Of a DNA stretch of 64,000 bases, positions 31,423 through 39,420 are shown piece after piece. The notes beneath the pieces were generated by a model. The model searched no databases. It saw nothing but the letters and a program-made list of their open reading frames with translations, and was not told where the DNA came from. The first letter of the stretch is position 1. The number at the start of each line of letters is the position of its first letter. This stretch comes from Gallionella sp. Its GTDB lineage: Bacteria; Pseudomonadota; Gammaproteobacteria; Burkholderiales; Gallionellaceae. The position numbers were made by a program, and so were the translations under genes. The stretch covers positions 1 through 64,000 of the forward strand of contig JAQTTV010000014.1 of assembly GCA_028710565.1 (NCBI GenBank). Direction: 5' to 3'.

Positions 31423-32736
31423 TTACAACTTCATTTGCTTCGCTTCGACCGTACGATGTTGCTGTTGCTCTTCCGCTTGACGCGTGGCAGGTAGGGTGGC
31501 GGCATCGACTACTTGCACAGGGACGTCACCCGCTTGCAACAAGCGGGTGACGTTCAGTTTAACCCCCCGCGCCGCGAGTGTTTTGAGTAGGGTCGGGAAC
31601 TCAGAACACCAGCGGTCTTCCGCTAAATAATCCTGACGCTTATCCGCAGCTGCTTCCTCTTTGGGGCGCACGACATTGAAATTGACGGTTTGATCTTTGG
31701 GGTTCACGCGCATACGCACATGGTAATTTTCCCAGCTTTGCTTTTGGAAATGTACGACACCGCCTGACACAAACAAAGTTTGCGCGATGTCTTCCACTTC
31801 GTAGCCCAAGTCACGTAAGGATTGTTCCAGCACAACAGCGGTTGCTTCTTGTTCTTCGCGTTGACGTGCAGCTTTGACCGCTGCACGCATTTCATTTGCC
31901 AAGGTACGCGTGGCATCGTCCAGCAATGCGCCGCCCGCTGCGACTTGCAGCAGTGTGGCGCGCAAAGCTTCGGGTAGCGCATCCGCCAATTGTGTCAGCA
32001 GCAAAGTCGCTTCAGCAGCATCAGCTTGTTGTTGATGGCGATGTTCATTCTCACGTTGAATCGCGAGACGCAAATCCGAAGCTAGGGCATCGGCACGTGA
32101 TACATCGTGTGCGCGCAACATCTCACGCGCCAGGGATTCGATACGGATAGGCAAGGCCTGTCCCGCAGGTTGTTCCAGTCTGGTGAGCAAATGCAATGAA
32201 AGTGCTTGGTAATGGGCGATTTCGGCGGCGGTGAGTTTGGTTTGCAAGGCGCGCTGTTGCGCGTAAGCAATCAAAAGTTGTGCCGTGTCGGGTTGTTCTG
32301 CAAGCAACACCGCACGGGTTTGCGCGCTCATGCCTTCACCCACGTCAAGTTGTGATTCTGCACGTTGGATAGCGGCATCAAGCTGTTGAAAATACGCTTG
32401 CCAAGCTTGTTCATCATCTGCGGCGGCGGGAGGTAAAAGTGTTTCTGGTGTTGCGTCTGATAGCACACTTTGCAACCGCGATAAGCGTGTTTGTAAGCGA
32501 TCTGCTTGTTGGTGTAGGAATCCGACGTGCGCTTGGTTGGCGGCTTGGGCTTGCTGTATTGCCTCGTTGCGCGCGGCTTCACGCTCAATCACACGCTGGT
32601 GCGCCTCGCCATATTCCACATACATATCGTGTGCTTCTTGAATAGCACGTGCCGCGAGTATGACAGCTGATAAACCCGATGCGCCCATCAAAACATCGCC
32701 TGCTGTATCGTAAACTGCTGTTGAAGGGCCACTCAT
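31423..32736 (-). CDS. unknown Ala/Gln-rich helical protein heading the AAA+/radical SAM operon
   Basis: 437 residues, cytoplasmic by appearance. Residues 1-45 hold a Gly/Ala-rich, mildly hydrophobic segment (AGDVLMGASGLSAVILAARAI). About 50-320 is strongly helical with heptad character and many Ala, Gln, Glu and Arg. About 325-410 is a compact alpha/beta-looking domain (LGYEVEDIAQTLFVSGGVVHF, YHVRMRVNPKDQTVNFNVVR, WCSEFPTLLKTLAARGVKLN). No family is recognised. AAGGAAAC lies four bases before the ATG. As first gene of the operon it may be the substrate or scaffold for the downstream ATPase and radical SAM enzyme (inference). Confidence 0.75.
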   Translation of the reverse strand: MSGPSTAVYDTAGDVLMGASGLSAVILAARAIQEAHDMYVEYGEAHQRVIEREAARNEAIQQAQAANQAHVGFLHQQADRLQTRLSRLQSVLSDATPETLLPPAAADDEQAWQAYFQQLDAAIQRAESQLDVGEGMSAQTRAVLLAEQPDTAQLLIAYAQQRALQTKLTAAEIAHYQALSLHLLTRLEQPAGQALPIRIESLAREMLRAHDVSRADALASDLRLAIQRENEHRHQQQADAAEATLLLTQLADALPEALRATLLQVAAGGALLDDATRTLANEMRAAVKAARQREEQEATAVVLEQSLRDLGYEVEDIAQTLFVSGGVVHFQKQSWENYHVRMRVNPKDQTVNFNVVRPKEEAAADKRQDYLAEDRWCSEFPTLLKTLAARGVKLNVTRLLQAGDVPVQVVDAATLPATRQAEEQQQHRTVEAKQMKL

Positions 32737-33066
32737 TTTTGTTTCCTTTTAAGGGTGTTGCAGCTGATGAAATATAGCTAATTATTTTTTCCGCGTGATT
32801 ATACGCATGATTCGACCATAATCCACTGGCAGGAATGGTTTGTAAGTGGTGCGGGTCGCATACAGTAAGTACGTGTGGGAAAATGTGCGATAAATTCGTA
32901 CTCACGGCAAGCTATCCAACGCACTATAATACGACCACGATAAATCAGATTTTGTACTGTCAGCAAGAAGACTGACCAGAGCATTGTTTCACCGCGCCGC
33001 GAGTTGGCGCGATTTTTTATTGTATTGATTGTTAAATGAATTTGTTATTTTTACTCAGGAGAAAAC
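32737..33066. other. divergent intergenic region upstream of acs
   Basis: A 330-base AT-rich region between the divergent helical-protein gene and acs. It must contain promoters for both. The only distinct structure is the hairpin at 32993-33019; no ORF or RNA gene of known type was recognised. Confidence 0.5.
32993..33019 (+). terminator. terminator-like hairpin in the acs leader
   Basis: CGCGCC (32993-32998) pairs with GGCGCG (33006-33011) around GCGAGTT and is followed by ATTTTTTATTG. It stands 48 bases upstream of the acs start in the sense direction. It could end a short upstream transcript or act as an attenuator for acs. Confidence 0.5.
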
Positions 33067-35031
33067 ATGTCGAACATCGAATCAACCCTAAATGAAACCC
33101 GTGTTTTCAACCCTTCTGCGGAATTTGTGCAGCAGGCAAATGTGTCTGGTATGGCGGGCTATCGAGCGTTATGCGATTCGGCTGCGCAGGATTATGAAGG
33201 GCATTGGGCAAAGCTGGCGCGCGAGATGCTGCAATGGAAAACACCTTTCACCAAGGTTTTGGACGAAAGCAAAGCACCGTTTTATACTTGGTTTGAAGAT
33301 GGCGAGTTGAATGTTTCTTACAATTGTCTCGATAAGCATTTGGCGACTCAAGCTGAAAAGACGGCAATTATTTTTGAAGCGGATAACGGCATTGTTTCCC
33401 AAATCAATTACCGCGATTTACATGCGCGTGTGTGTGAGTTTGCCAATGGGCTGAAATCACGCGGCATCCAAAAAGGGGATCGCGTCATTGTGTATATGCC
33501 CATGAGCATAGAAGCGGTGGTGTGTATGCAGGCTTGTGCTCGCATTGGCGCGATTCATTCTGTGGTGTTTGGTGGCTTTTCAGCTAAGAGTTTGCATGAG
33601 CGCATTACTGATGCAAAAGCGTGTGCCGTGATTACGGCCAATACCCAAATGCGTGGCGGTCGAGTGATGCCGCTCAAGCCTGCTGTGGATGAGGCATTGG
33701 CTTTAGGCGGCTGTGAGGGGGTACATAGCGTCATCGTGTATCAACGTACCGACACAGAAACCGCATGGGCGGGCAACAATATCTGGTGGCATGATTTGGT
33801 CGCGGGTCAATCTGCGATGTGTGAGCCTGAATGGGTGGGTGCTGAGCATCCGCTGTTTATTCTTTATACGTCGGGTTCGACAGGGACACCCAAAGGCGTG
33901 CAACATTCCAGCGGCGGTTATTTGCTGGGTGCGATGTTGTCGATGAAATGGGTGTTCGATTACAAAGACAGCGACGTTTTCTGGTGCACCGCTGACGTGG
34001 GTTGGATCACAGGCCACAGCTATGTCGCTTATGGTCCGCTGGCAATGGGCGCGACCCAAGTGGTCTTTGAAGGGGTGCCGACTTACCCCGATGCAGGGCG
34101 GTTCTGGAAAATGATCCAAGATCATAAGGTGACCACGTTCTACACTGCGCCAACGGCGATTCGTTCCTTGATTAAATTGGGCGGCAATTTGCCTGAGCAA
34201 TACGACTTGTCCAGCCTGCGTTTGTTGGGTTCGGTAGGCGAGCCGATCAATCCAGAAGCATGGATGTGGTATTACAACACCGTCGGTCAAGGTCGTTGCC
34301 CGATTGTGGATACGTGGTGGCAAACTGAAACAGGTTCGCACATGATCGCGCCGTTGCCTGGTGCGATGCCGATTAAACCTGGTACCTGTACCTTACCCTT
34401 GCCTGGGATTATGGCTACCATCGTCAACGAAGCGGGTGATGAAGTGTTCGATCAACACGGCGGTTTCTTGGTTATCAAGCGTCCTTTCCCCTCCCAAATC
34501 CGCACGATATGGGGCGATCCGCAACGCTACAAAAAGAGTTATTTCCCCGAAGAAATGCGCGGCGCGTACTTGGCGGGCGATTCAGCGCATCGTGACGAAG
34601 ACGGTTACTTCTGGATCATGGGGCGGATTGACGATGTGTTGAACGTGTCAGGTCATCGCCTAGGCACGATGGAAATTGAATCGGCGTTGGTGGCGAATCC
34701 ACTGGTGGCTGAAGCAGCTGTGGTCGGAAAACCGCATGAAATCAAGGGTGAATCTGTGGTCGCTTTTGTGGTGTTGAAGGGTGAACGTCCCACGGATGCT
34801 GCTAAAGCCAAAGAGCTGGCAGAAGCCTTGCGCAATTGGGTCGGAAAAGAAATTGGCCCGATTGCCAAACCTGATGAAATTCGTTTTGGTGAAAACTTAC
34901 CGAAAACGCGTTCGGGTAAAATCATGCGCCGCTTGTTGCGTGCCATTGCCAAAGGCGAGGAAATTACTCAAGATGTATCAACTTTAGAAAATCCAGCGAT
35001 TCTGGAGCAACTGAAGAATCCTGTGCGCTAG
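33067..35031 (+). CDS. acs: acetyl-CoA synthetase (AMP-forming)
   Basis: This 654-residue enzyme activates acetate to acetyl-CoA through acetyl-AMP. The N-terminal ACS domain is followed by the P-loop [20 protein letters not shown] at about residue 264, the DTWWQTETG acyl/AMP site at about 415, and the lid with [20 protein letters not shown]. The acetylation-regulated Lys lies in [12 protein letters not shown] near the C-terminus, the usual PatZ/CobB target motif PxxxxGK(I/V). CAGGAG is seven bases before the ATG. It is a monocistronic gene between a leader hairpin and a strong terminator. Confidence 0.98.
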   Translation: MSNIESTLNETRVFNPSAEFVQQANVSGMAGYRALCDSAAQDYEGHWAKLAREMLQWKTPFTKVLDESKAPFYTWFEDGELNVSYNCLDKHLATQAEKTAIIFEADNGIVSQINYRDLHARVCEFANGLKSRGIQKGDRVIVYMPMSIEAVVCMQACARIGAIHSVVFGGFSAKSLHERITDAKACAVITANTQMRGGRVMPLKPAVDEALALGGCEGVHSVIVYQRTDTETAWAGNNIWWHDLVAGQSAMCEPEWVGAEHPLFILYTSGSTGTPKGVQHSSGGYLLGAMLSMKWVFDYKDSDVFWCTADVGWITGHSYVAYGPLAMGATQVVFEGVPTYPDAGRFWKMIQDHKVTTFYTAPTAIRSLIKLGGNLPEQYDLSSLRLLGSVGEPINPEAWMWYYNTVGQGRCPIVDTWWQTETGSHMIAPLPGAMPIKPGTCTLPLPGIMATIVNEAGDEVFDQHGGFLVIKRPFPSQIRTIWGDPQRYKKSYFPEEMRGAYLAGDSAHRDEDGYFWIMGRIDDVLNVSGHRLGTMEIESALVANPLVAEAAVVGKPHEIKGESVVAFVVLKGERPTDAAKAKELAEALRNWVGKEIGPIAKPDEIRFGENLPKTRSGKIMRRLLRAIAKGEEITQDVSTLENPAILEQLKNPVR

Positions 35032-35078
35032 TGCATGCCGATATTGCTCGTGTCTGTGAGTAAAAGCGCATAGAAGAA

Positions 35079-35118
35079 ACCTCACGCAATCATTAGGTTA
35101 TGTGAGGTATTTCTTTAT
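35079..35118. terminator. terminator between acs and the convergent repeat-protein gene
   Basis: ACCTCAC (35079-35085) pairs with GTGAGGT (35102-35108) and is followed by ATTTCTTTATATT. It lies between two convergent genes. The A-rich left flank (AGAAGAAACC) gives a T-containing tail on the other strand, so it may work both ways. Confidence 0.65.
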
Positions 35119-35154
35119 ATTCTATCTGATGCATAGCATCAGATAGGTGGGCTG

Positions 35155-35829
35155 CTATTTGTTGGTCGGAACAGCAGGTTGATTATCAGCGGGAGGCATT
35201 CCACCACTCATACGACCTCCATTTCCACCACCGTTGCCGCGCCCCATTCCTTGTTGGTGCTCTTGTTGGAATTTAGCGCGTTCTTCTGGGGTCATTTTTT
35301 GCATACGTTCTTGCATTTCTTGTCGCTTCTTGGCGCGATCTTCGTTAGGCATACATTGTTGATGTGCCTTTTTGCCGCCCATCGCTTTGCGTTCTTCAGG
35401 TGTCATCTTGTCCCACTGCGCCTTCATTTCCTTGCGACGTTCCGCGCGCTGTTCTGGGGTCATGCTGTCCCATTCTTTACGCATGGTTTCGTGCATGGCT
35501 TTGCGTTCTTCAGGTGATATAGATTTCATGTCTTGATGCATTTTTTCGTGCATCGCTTTGCGCTCTTCAGGCGACATTTTTTCAAACTGTTCGCGCATTT
35601 CCTTGCGTTTAGCCGCCCGCTGTTCAGGTGTCATCGCAGCCATTTCCTTATGCATCGCTGCGCGTTCCTTTGCTCGGTCCTCTGGGGACATGGTCTTCAT
35701 ACGCTCAAAGTGGTTGGCCGTGCTGGTCGCTGCCACCGCAGATTCGGCCGCCATGGTGGGCAGGCTGATGCTCATCGCAATACCTGCTGCCAATAATAGA
35801 CTGAGTGTTTTGTTCAAATTCAAAATCAT
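35155..35829 (-). CDS. periplasmic M(S/T)PEER-repeat protein
   Basis: A 224-residue exported protein with signal peptide (LSLLLAAGIAMSISLPTMAAES). Residues about 45-190 are at least eight imperfect repeats of 16-18 residues beginning M-(S/T)-P-E-(E/D/Q)-R and continuing with basic, Met-rich helix (KAMHEKMHQDMKSI, KEMREQFEK). One Cys interrupts the series (QQCMPNEDRAKKRQ). The tail is Gly/Met/Pro-rich (GRGNGGGNGGRMSGG). Met, His and Lys richness suggests metal or polyanion binding, and the 'M.PEER' pattern is reminiscent of Spy/CpxP-type LTxxQ helices or DUF3106, but I do not recognise a family with certainty. It is expressed alone, convergent to acs. Confidence 0.7.
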   Translation of the reverse strand: MILNLNKTLSLLLAAGIAMSISLPTMAAESAVAATSTANHFERMKTMSPEDRAKERAAMHKEMAAMTPEQRAAKRKEMREQFEKMSPEERKAMHEKMHQDMKSISPEERKAMHETMRKEWDSMTPEQRAERRKEMKAQWDKMTPEERKAMGGKKAHQQCMPNEDRAKKRQEMQERMQKMTPEERAKFQQEHQQGMGRGNGGGNGGRMSGGMPPADNQPAVPTNK

Positions 35830-35952
35830 GATGATCTCCTTAAGATGGGGTTATAAACGCTTGTTTGAATTAGGTGCGTAGTATGCACGGAAAAGCGAGA
35901 AAGGATGAAGGAAAAATGCTTCGCGTATCAACCTAATGCAGCGTATCTCCTC

Positions 35953-36951
35953 TTATTCGACAACCTTTAGCATCTGACCTACATAACGTTCTACGCCTTG
36001 CCCGACGGTTAAGAAGGGCGCATCGTATCCCGCTGAGCGTAAGGCGGCAATATCGGCTTGGGTGTAGCTTTGGTATTTGCCTTTCAGCGCGTCTGGGAAG
36101 GGAATATATTCAAGAATATTTTGTGCGATAAGCGCATATAAACTCAAGGCAGGTTTGCCTTCGGCGAGGCGCAAGGTATTGACGGTTGCCACCGCAACAT
36201 CGTTAAAACTTTGGGCCTTACCTGTGCCGAGGTTGAAAATGCCTGACACATCGGGATTGTCCAAGAAGAACATATTCACTTTGACCACGTCTTCAATCGA
36301 CACGAAATCGCGCAATTGCCCGCCGTTGGCATAGCCGTCGCAACCTTCAAACAGCTTGATTTTGCCGTTGGCACGATATTGGTTGAAGAAGTGAAACGCC
36401 ACAGAAGCCATGCGTCCTTTGTGTTGTTCGCGATTGCCATAGACGTTGAAATAACGCAGTCCGACAATTTGCGCGCCACGTTTATGCCAGCGACGGCGGA
36501 CAATTTGGTCAAATAAGAATTTGGAATAGGCGTACACATTGAGCGGCGATTCATATTCGCGGCTTTCTTTGAACACGCCGCCACCGCCATACACCGAAGC
36601 CGAAGATGCATATAAAAACGGCACGTCCTCGTCTTGGCAATAATTCATCAACTCCAGCGTGTACTGGTAATTGTTTTCCATCATGTAATGCCCGTCGGTT
36701 TCCATTGTGTCCGAACACGCACCTTGATGAAATACTGCGCGAACCAGTCCGTCAAAATATCCTTCGCGCAATTTCGCCAGAAAATCGTGCTTGTCCATAT
36801 AGTCAGCAATATCACAATCGACTAGGTTTTTGAATTTATCGGCATTTTTGAGATTATCCACCGCGATAATGTCATGCTCGCCGCGCTCATTGAGTGCCTT
36901 AACCAAGTTTGAGCCAATAAAGCCCGCCGCGCCTGTGACGATGTAGTACAT
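35953..36951 (-). CDS. hldD: ADP-L-glycero-D-manno-heptose 6-epimerase
   Basis: This 332-residue SDR enzyme makes the ADP-L,D-heptose used for the LPS inner core. It starts [20 protein letters not shown], a NADP-binding Gly-rich loop, with the Ser/Tyr-x3-Lys catalytic set in [10 protein letters not shown] and [10 protein letters not shown], and the typical [13 protein letters not shown] segment. ATG at 36951 is used because the longer frame to 37107 translates the heptamer repeats and has no homology. It lies downstream of rfaE1 in the pyrF-rfaE1-hldD order usual in Betaproteobacteria. Confidence 0.96.
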   Translation of the reverse strand: MYYIVTGAAGFIGSNLVKALNERGEHDIIAVDNLKNADKFKNLVDCDIADYMDKHDFLAKLREGYFDGLVRAVFHQGACSDTMETDGHYMMENNYQYTLELMNYCQDEDVPFLYASSASVYGGGGVFKESREYESPLNVYAYSKFLFDQIVRRRWHKRGAQIVGLRYFNVYGNREQHKGRMASVAFHFFNQYRANGKIKLFEGCDGYANGGQLRDFVSIEDVVKVNMFFLDNPDVSGIFNLGTGKAQSFNDVAVATVNTLRLAEGKPALSLYALIAQNILEYIPFPDALKGKYQSYTQADIAALRSAGYDAPFLTVGQGVERYVGQMLKVVE

Positions 36952-36973
36952 GATTTTTTTCCTTTTGTGAATG

Positions 36974-37015
36974 GTGAAAAGTGAAAGGTGAAAGGTGAAA
37001 GGTGAAAGGTGAAAT
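36974..37015. repeat. six tandem GTGAAAG heptamers
   Basis: Heptamer copies at 36974 (GTGAAAA), 36981, 36988, 36995 and 37002 (GTGAAAG) and 37009 (GTGAAAT). A complementary stretch CACCTTTCACTTTTCAC lies about 90 bases away, at 37099-37116, and a half copy at about 37060. The array occupies the leader between rfaE1 and hldD and could fold with the complementary stretch. Arrays of seven-base units can change length by slippage. Confidence 0.85.
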
Positions 37016-37123
37016 ATTGTGGGGGTGCGCTGATTCTTTTGTTGTGTCGGGCATTGGGTGGTGAAAAGTAAAAGGCGGAGTGCTGCTCCATACGTTTCAC
37101 CTTTCACTTTTCACGTATAACTT

Positions 37124-38068
37124 CTACATCCCCATATCTTGCAAAATCTCTTCCCGCGACACCACCGCTGTGCCCAATTTCCCAACCACAATACCCGCTG
37201 CGCGGTTAGCAATGGTCATGGCGTTGGGCAATGGTGCGCCGCTTGCTAACATCACCGCCAAGGTGGCGATTACCGTGTCGCCCGCACCGCTGACATCAAA
37301 CACTTCGCGGGTGTGGGTGGGTTCGTGCAACACGTCTTCACCACGGAACAGCGTCATGCCGTCTTCGCTGCGCGTCACCAACAAGGCTTCCAGTTGCAAA
37401 GCGAGGCGCAGTTTTTCGGCTTTGGCGCGTAATTCCGCTTCATCTTGCCAACCGCCCGCCACTTGGCGGAATTCGCTGCGATTCGGCGTGAGCAGGGTAG
37501 CACCTTGATAGCGTTGATAATCGTCGCCTTTCGGGTCAACCAGCACAGGTTTGCCTGCCGCCCGCGCCAACCGTATCATCTCCGCGATATGGGTTAAGCC
37601 ACCTTTGCCGTAGTCCGACAAAATCACCACATCCGCCAGCGGCAATTGGGTGCGGTAATCTTCCAACGCGGCATTCAACACCTCATGGCTGGGCGACGTT
37701 TCAAAGTCGATGCGCAACAACTGCTGATGGCGCGCAATGGCGCGCAATTTGACTATCGTGCTGATGCTGTCGTCACGGTGGAGTAGGGCGGTTAAGTTGG
37801 TGTGTTGGCACAACAGCTTTTCCAAACACGCGCCCGCCTCATCATCGCCCACCACCGACAACAGGGTCGCATTTGCACCCAACGCCACGATATTTCGCGC
37901 CACATTCGCCGCCCCCCCAGGGCGTTCATCCACGCGCTCCACCTTCAAAACAGGCACGGGTGCTTCAGGCGAAATCCGATGCACCTCCCCAAACCAATAC
38001 CGATCCAACATCACATCACCCACAACCAATACACGGGCGGCAGAAAATTCGGGCAATAGGGCGTTCAT
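37124..38068 (-). CDS. rfaE1: D-glycero-beta-D-manno-heptose-7-phosphate kinase (RfaE domain I)
   Basis: This 314-residue PfkB-family kinase phosphorylates heptose 7-phosphate at C1 in ADP-heptose synthesis. The sequence has [28 protein letters not shown] at the N-terminus (substrate lid), [12 protein letters not shown], and the catalytic [17 protein letters not shown] near residue 260. The C-terminal adenylyltransferase domain of gammaproteobacterial HldE is absent, so a separate rfaE2 is expected elsewhere, as in Betaproteobacteria. ATG at 38068 overlaps the pyrF stop (ATGA). The longer frame lies wholly within pyrF. Confidence 0.94.
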   Translation of the reverse strand: MNALLPEFSAARVLVVGDVMLDRYWFGEVHRISPEAPVPVLKVERVDERPGGAANVARNIVALGANATLLSVVGDDEAGACLEKLLCQHTNLTALLHRDDSISTIVKLRAIARHQQLLRIDFETSPSHEVLNAALEDYRTQLPLADVVILSDYGKGGLTHIAEMIRLARAAGKPVLVDPKGDDYQRYQGATLLTPNRSEFRQVAGGWQDEAELRAKAEKLRLALQLEALLVTRSEDGMTLFRGEDVLHEPTHTREVFDVSGAGDTVIATLAVMLASGAPLPNAMTIANRAAGIVVGKLGTAVVSREEILQDMGM

Positions 38069-38754
38069 GAGGCGATTTCCTGTGCAATCGCTTGCAAAGC
38101 CAACAGCGGATCGGGGGCTTGGGTAATGGGGCGGCCGATGACGAGGTAATGCGAACCTGCTGCCAGTGCCGCGCGGGGTGTCATCACGCGGGATTGGTCG
38201 TCTAAACTGGCAAGAGCGGGGCGGATGCCAGGGGTGACAAGGCAGAAATCTGAGCCGCACTGGGCGCGCAGCAAACTGGCTTCTTGCGCGGAGCAGACTA
38301 CGCCGTCTAAGCCGCTATCTTTGGCCAATTGCGCCAAGCGCGAGACCATTTCGGCGGGTGTGGCGTTGAGTCCGATATCGGCTAAATCGGCTTGTGCCAT
38401 GCTGGTCAACATGGTGACGGCAATCAATTTGGGCTGATGCGCGCTGTTAGCAACGGCGTTTGCCGCCGCTTCCAACATCCGTCGCCCGCCCAGTGCGTGA
38501 ACATTGACCATCCACACGCCCAAACGCGCAGCGGCGGCACAGGCGTGCGCGGTGGTGTTAGGGATGTCGTGAAATTTTAAATCCAAAAACACGTCAAAGC
38601 CACGCTGCATCAGCTTTTCAACGAGGGCAGGACCTGTGGCGGTGAAAAGTTCTTTGCCGACTTTTAAGCGGCATAAGCTGGGGTCAAGACGTTCGACCAA
38701 CGCCAAGGCAGGCGCGGCTTCGGGATAATCAAGGGCAATTAAAATTCTGTTCAT
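38065..38754 (-). CDS. pyrF: orotidine 5'-phosphate decarboxylase
   Basis: This 229-residue enzyme performs the last step of UMP synthesis. It starts [20 protein letters not shown]; the catalytic Asp-x-Lys-x-x-Asp set is in [12 protein letters not shown] at about residues 58-69, and the phosphate-binding end '[18 protein letters not shown]' is present. It is first gene of the pyrF-rfaE1-hldD operon, with its stop overlapping the kinase start. Confidence 0.97.
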   Translation of the reverse strand: MNRILIALDYPEAAPALALVERLDPSLCRLKVGKELFTATGPALVEKLMQRGFDVFLDLKFHDIPNTTAHACAAAARLGVWMVNVHALGGRRMLEAAANAVANSAHQPKLIAVTMLTSMAQADLADIGLNATPAEMVSRLAQLAKDSGLDGVVCSAQEASLLRAQCGSDFCLVTPGIRPALASLDDQSRVMTPRAALAAGSHYLVIGRPITQAPDPLLALQAIAQEIAS

Positions 38755-39293
38755 GGTGTAGGGAGTCTATGCGATCAGAAGAGGGGCATTATTTTCTGGT
38801 GCAAGTATAACCCAAGCTATGCTTTTGCAGCGCATGGGGGCGGTCAGTCCGCTATTCTCGTTTTGATCAAACAGTGGGATTTTGTAGGTATGACAGATTC
38901 TGTGACAGATTCTGACCTCGCCCGATAAGGCGAAAAACGCGACAAACAAGCCTTATTCACCAGCAACCGTACGAATCTGTCGCACCCACGGTCATAATGA
39001 GAATTACGGTGAAATCCCATTTTTTTGCTAGATGCGGATGCTTTCCTGCTACAATTCGCCGCCTTGTTTTCCGCATGTCACGTTGTGGTGAGAAAATGGG
39101 AGCAATTTTCTAATCCTCTGTATAGCCTAAAAACTGCATCTTTGAATACTTTCCCAAATGCCTTGAGTTGTTTAAACCCGTTTAACGGCGCAAACGTGCT
39201 GCACAATGCAGTGAAGTTGCTTGGGGTGTTGCTGAGTGAATTATTTGCCAGAGCGGCAGGGGACTTGAAAATACTGAGAAGTGTTGCTGTAGC
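38755..39293. other. intergenic region upstream of pyrF with tandem 12-base repeat
   Basis: 539 bases without a recognisable gene. TGACAGATTCTG occurs twice without a gap at 38891-38914, and a complementary GAATCTGTCG lies at 38973-38982. These could be regulator sites for pyrF, which is divergent from here. A TACAAT-like -10 box (39051-39056) is followed by an untranslated stretch up to the tRNA on the opposite strand; a short transcript could start there, but I recognise no known RNA. Confidence 0.45.
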
Positions 39294-39378
39294 TGGTGCC
39301 CAGAAGAGGACTCGAACCTCCACACCTTACGGCACACGGACCTGAACCGTGCGCGTCTACCAATTCCGCCATCTGGGC
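39294..39378 (-). tRNA. tRNA-Leu(CAG)
   Basis: On the minus strand GCCCAGATGGCGGAATTGGT begins the molecule and TCTGGGC-A-CCA ends it (CCA encoded at 39294-39296). The anticodon loop TTCAGGT gives CAG. The long variable arm (TGCCGTAAGGTGT) is typical of leucine tRNAs. It lies divergently next to rnr. Confidence 0.95.
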
Positions 39379-39420
39379 TTGCGCTAACAACGGCGCGCAA
39401 TTTAATCGTTAAAGGACTTA

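Noticed and set aside
36974..37015. Tandem GTGAAAG units as a possible CRISPR array
   Set aside because: Units are seven bases and contiguous, with no spacers and no cas genes in the window.
36952..37107. N-terminal extension of hldD
   Set aside because: The extra codons translate heptamer repeats ([11 protein letters not shown]); family members start at MYYIVTG.
39025..39345. Plus-strand frame of 106 codons upstream of rnr
   Set aside because: It runs through the tRNA-Leu gene on the other strand and has no ribosome site or family resemblance.
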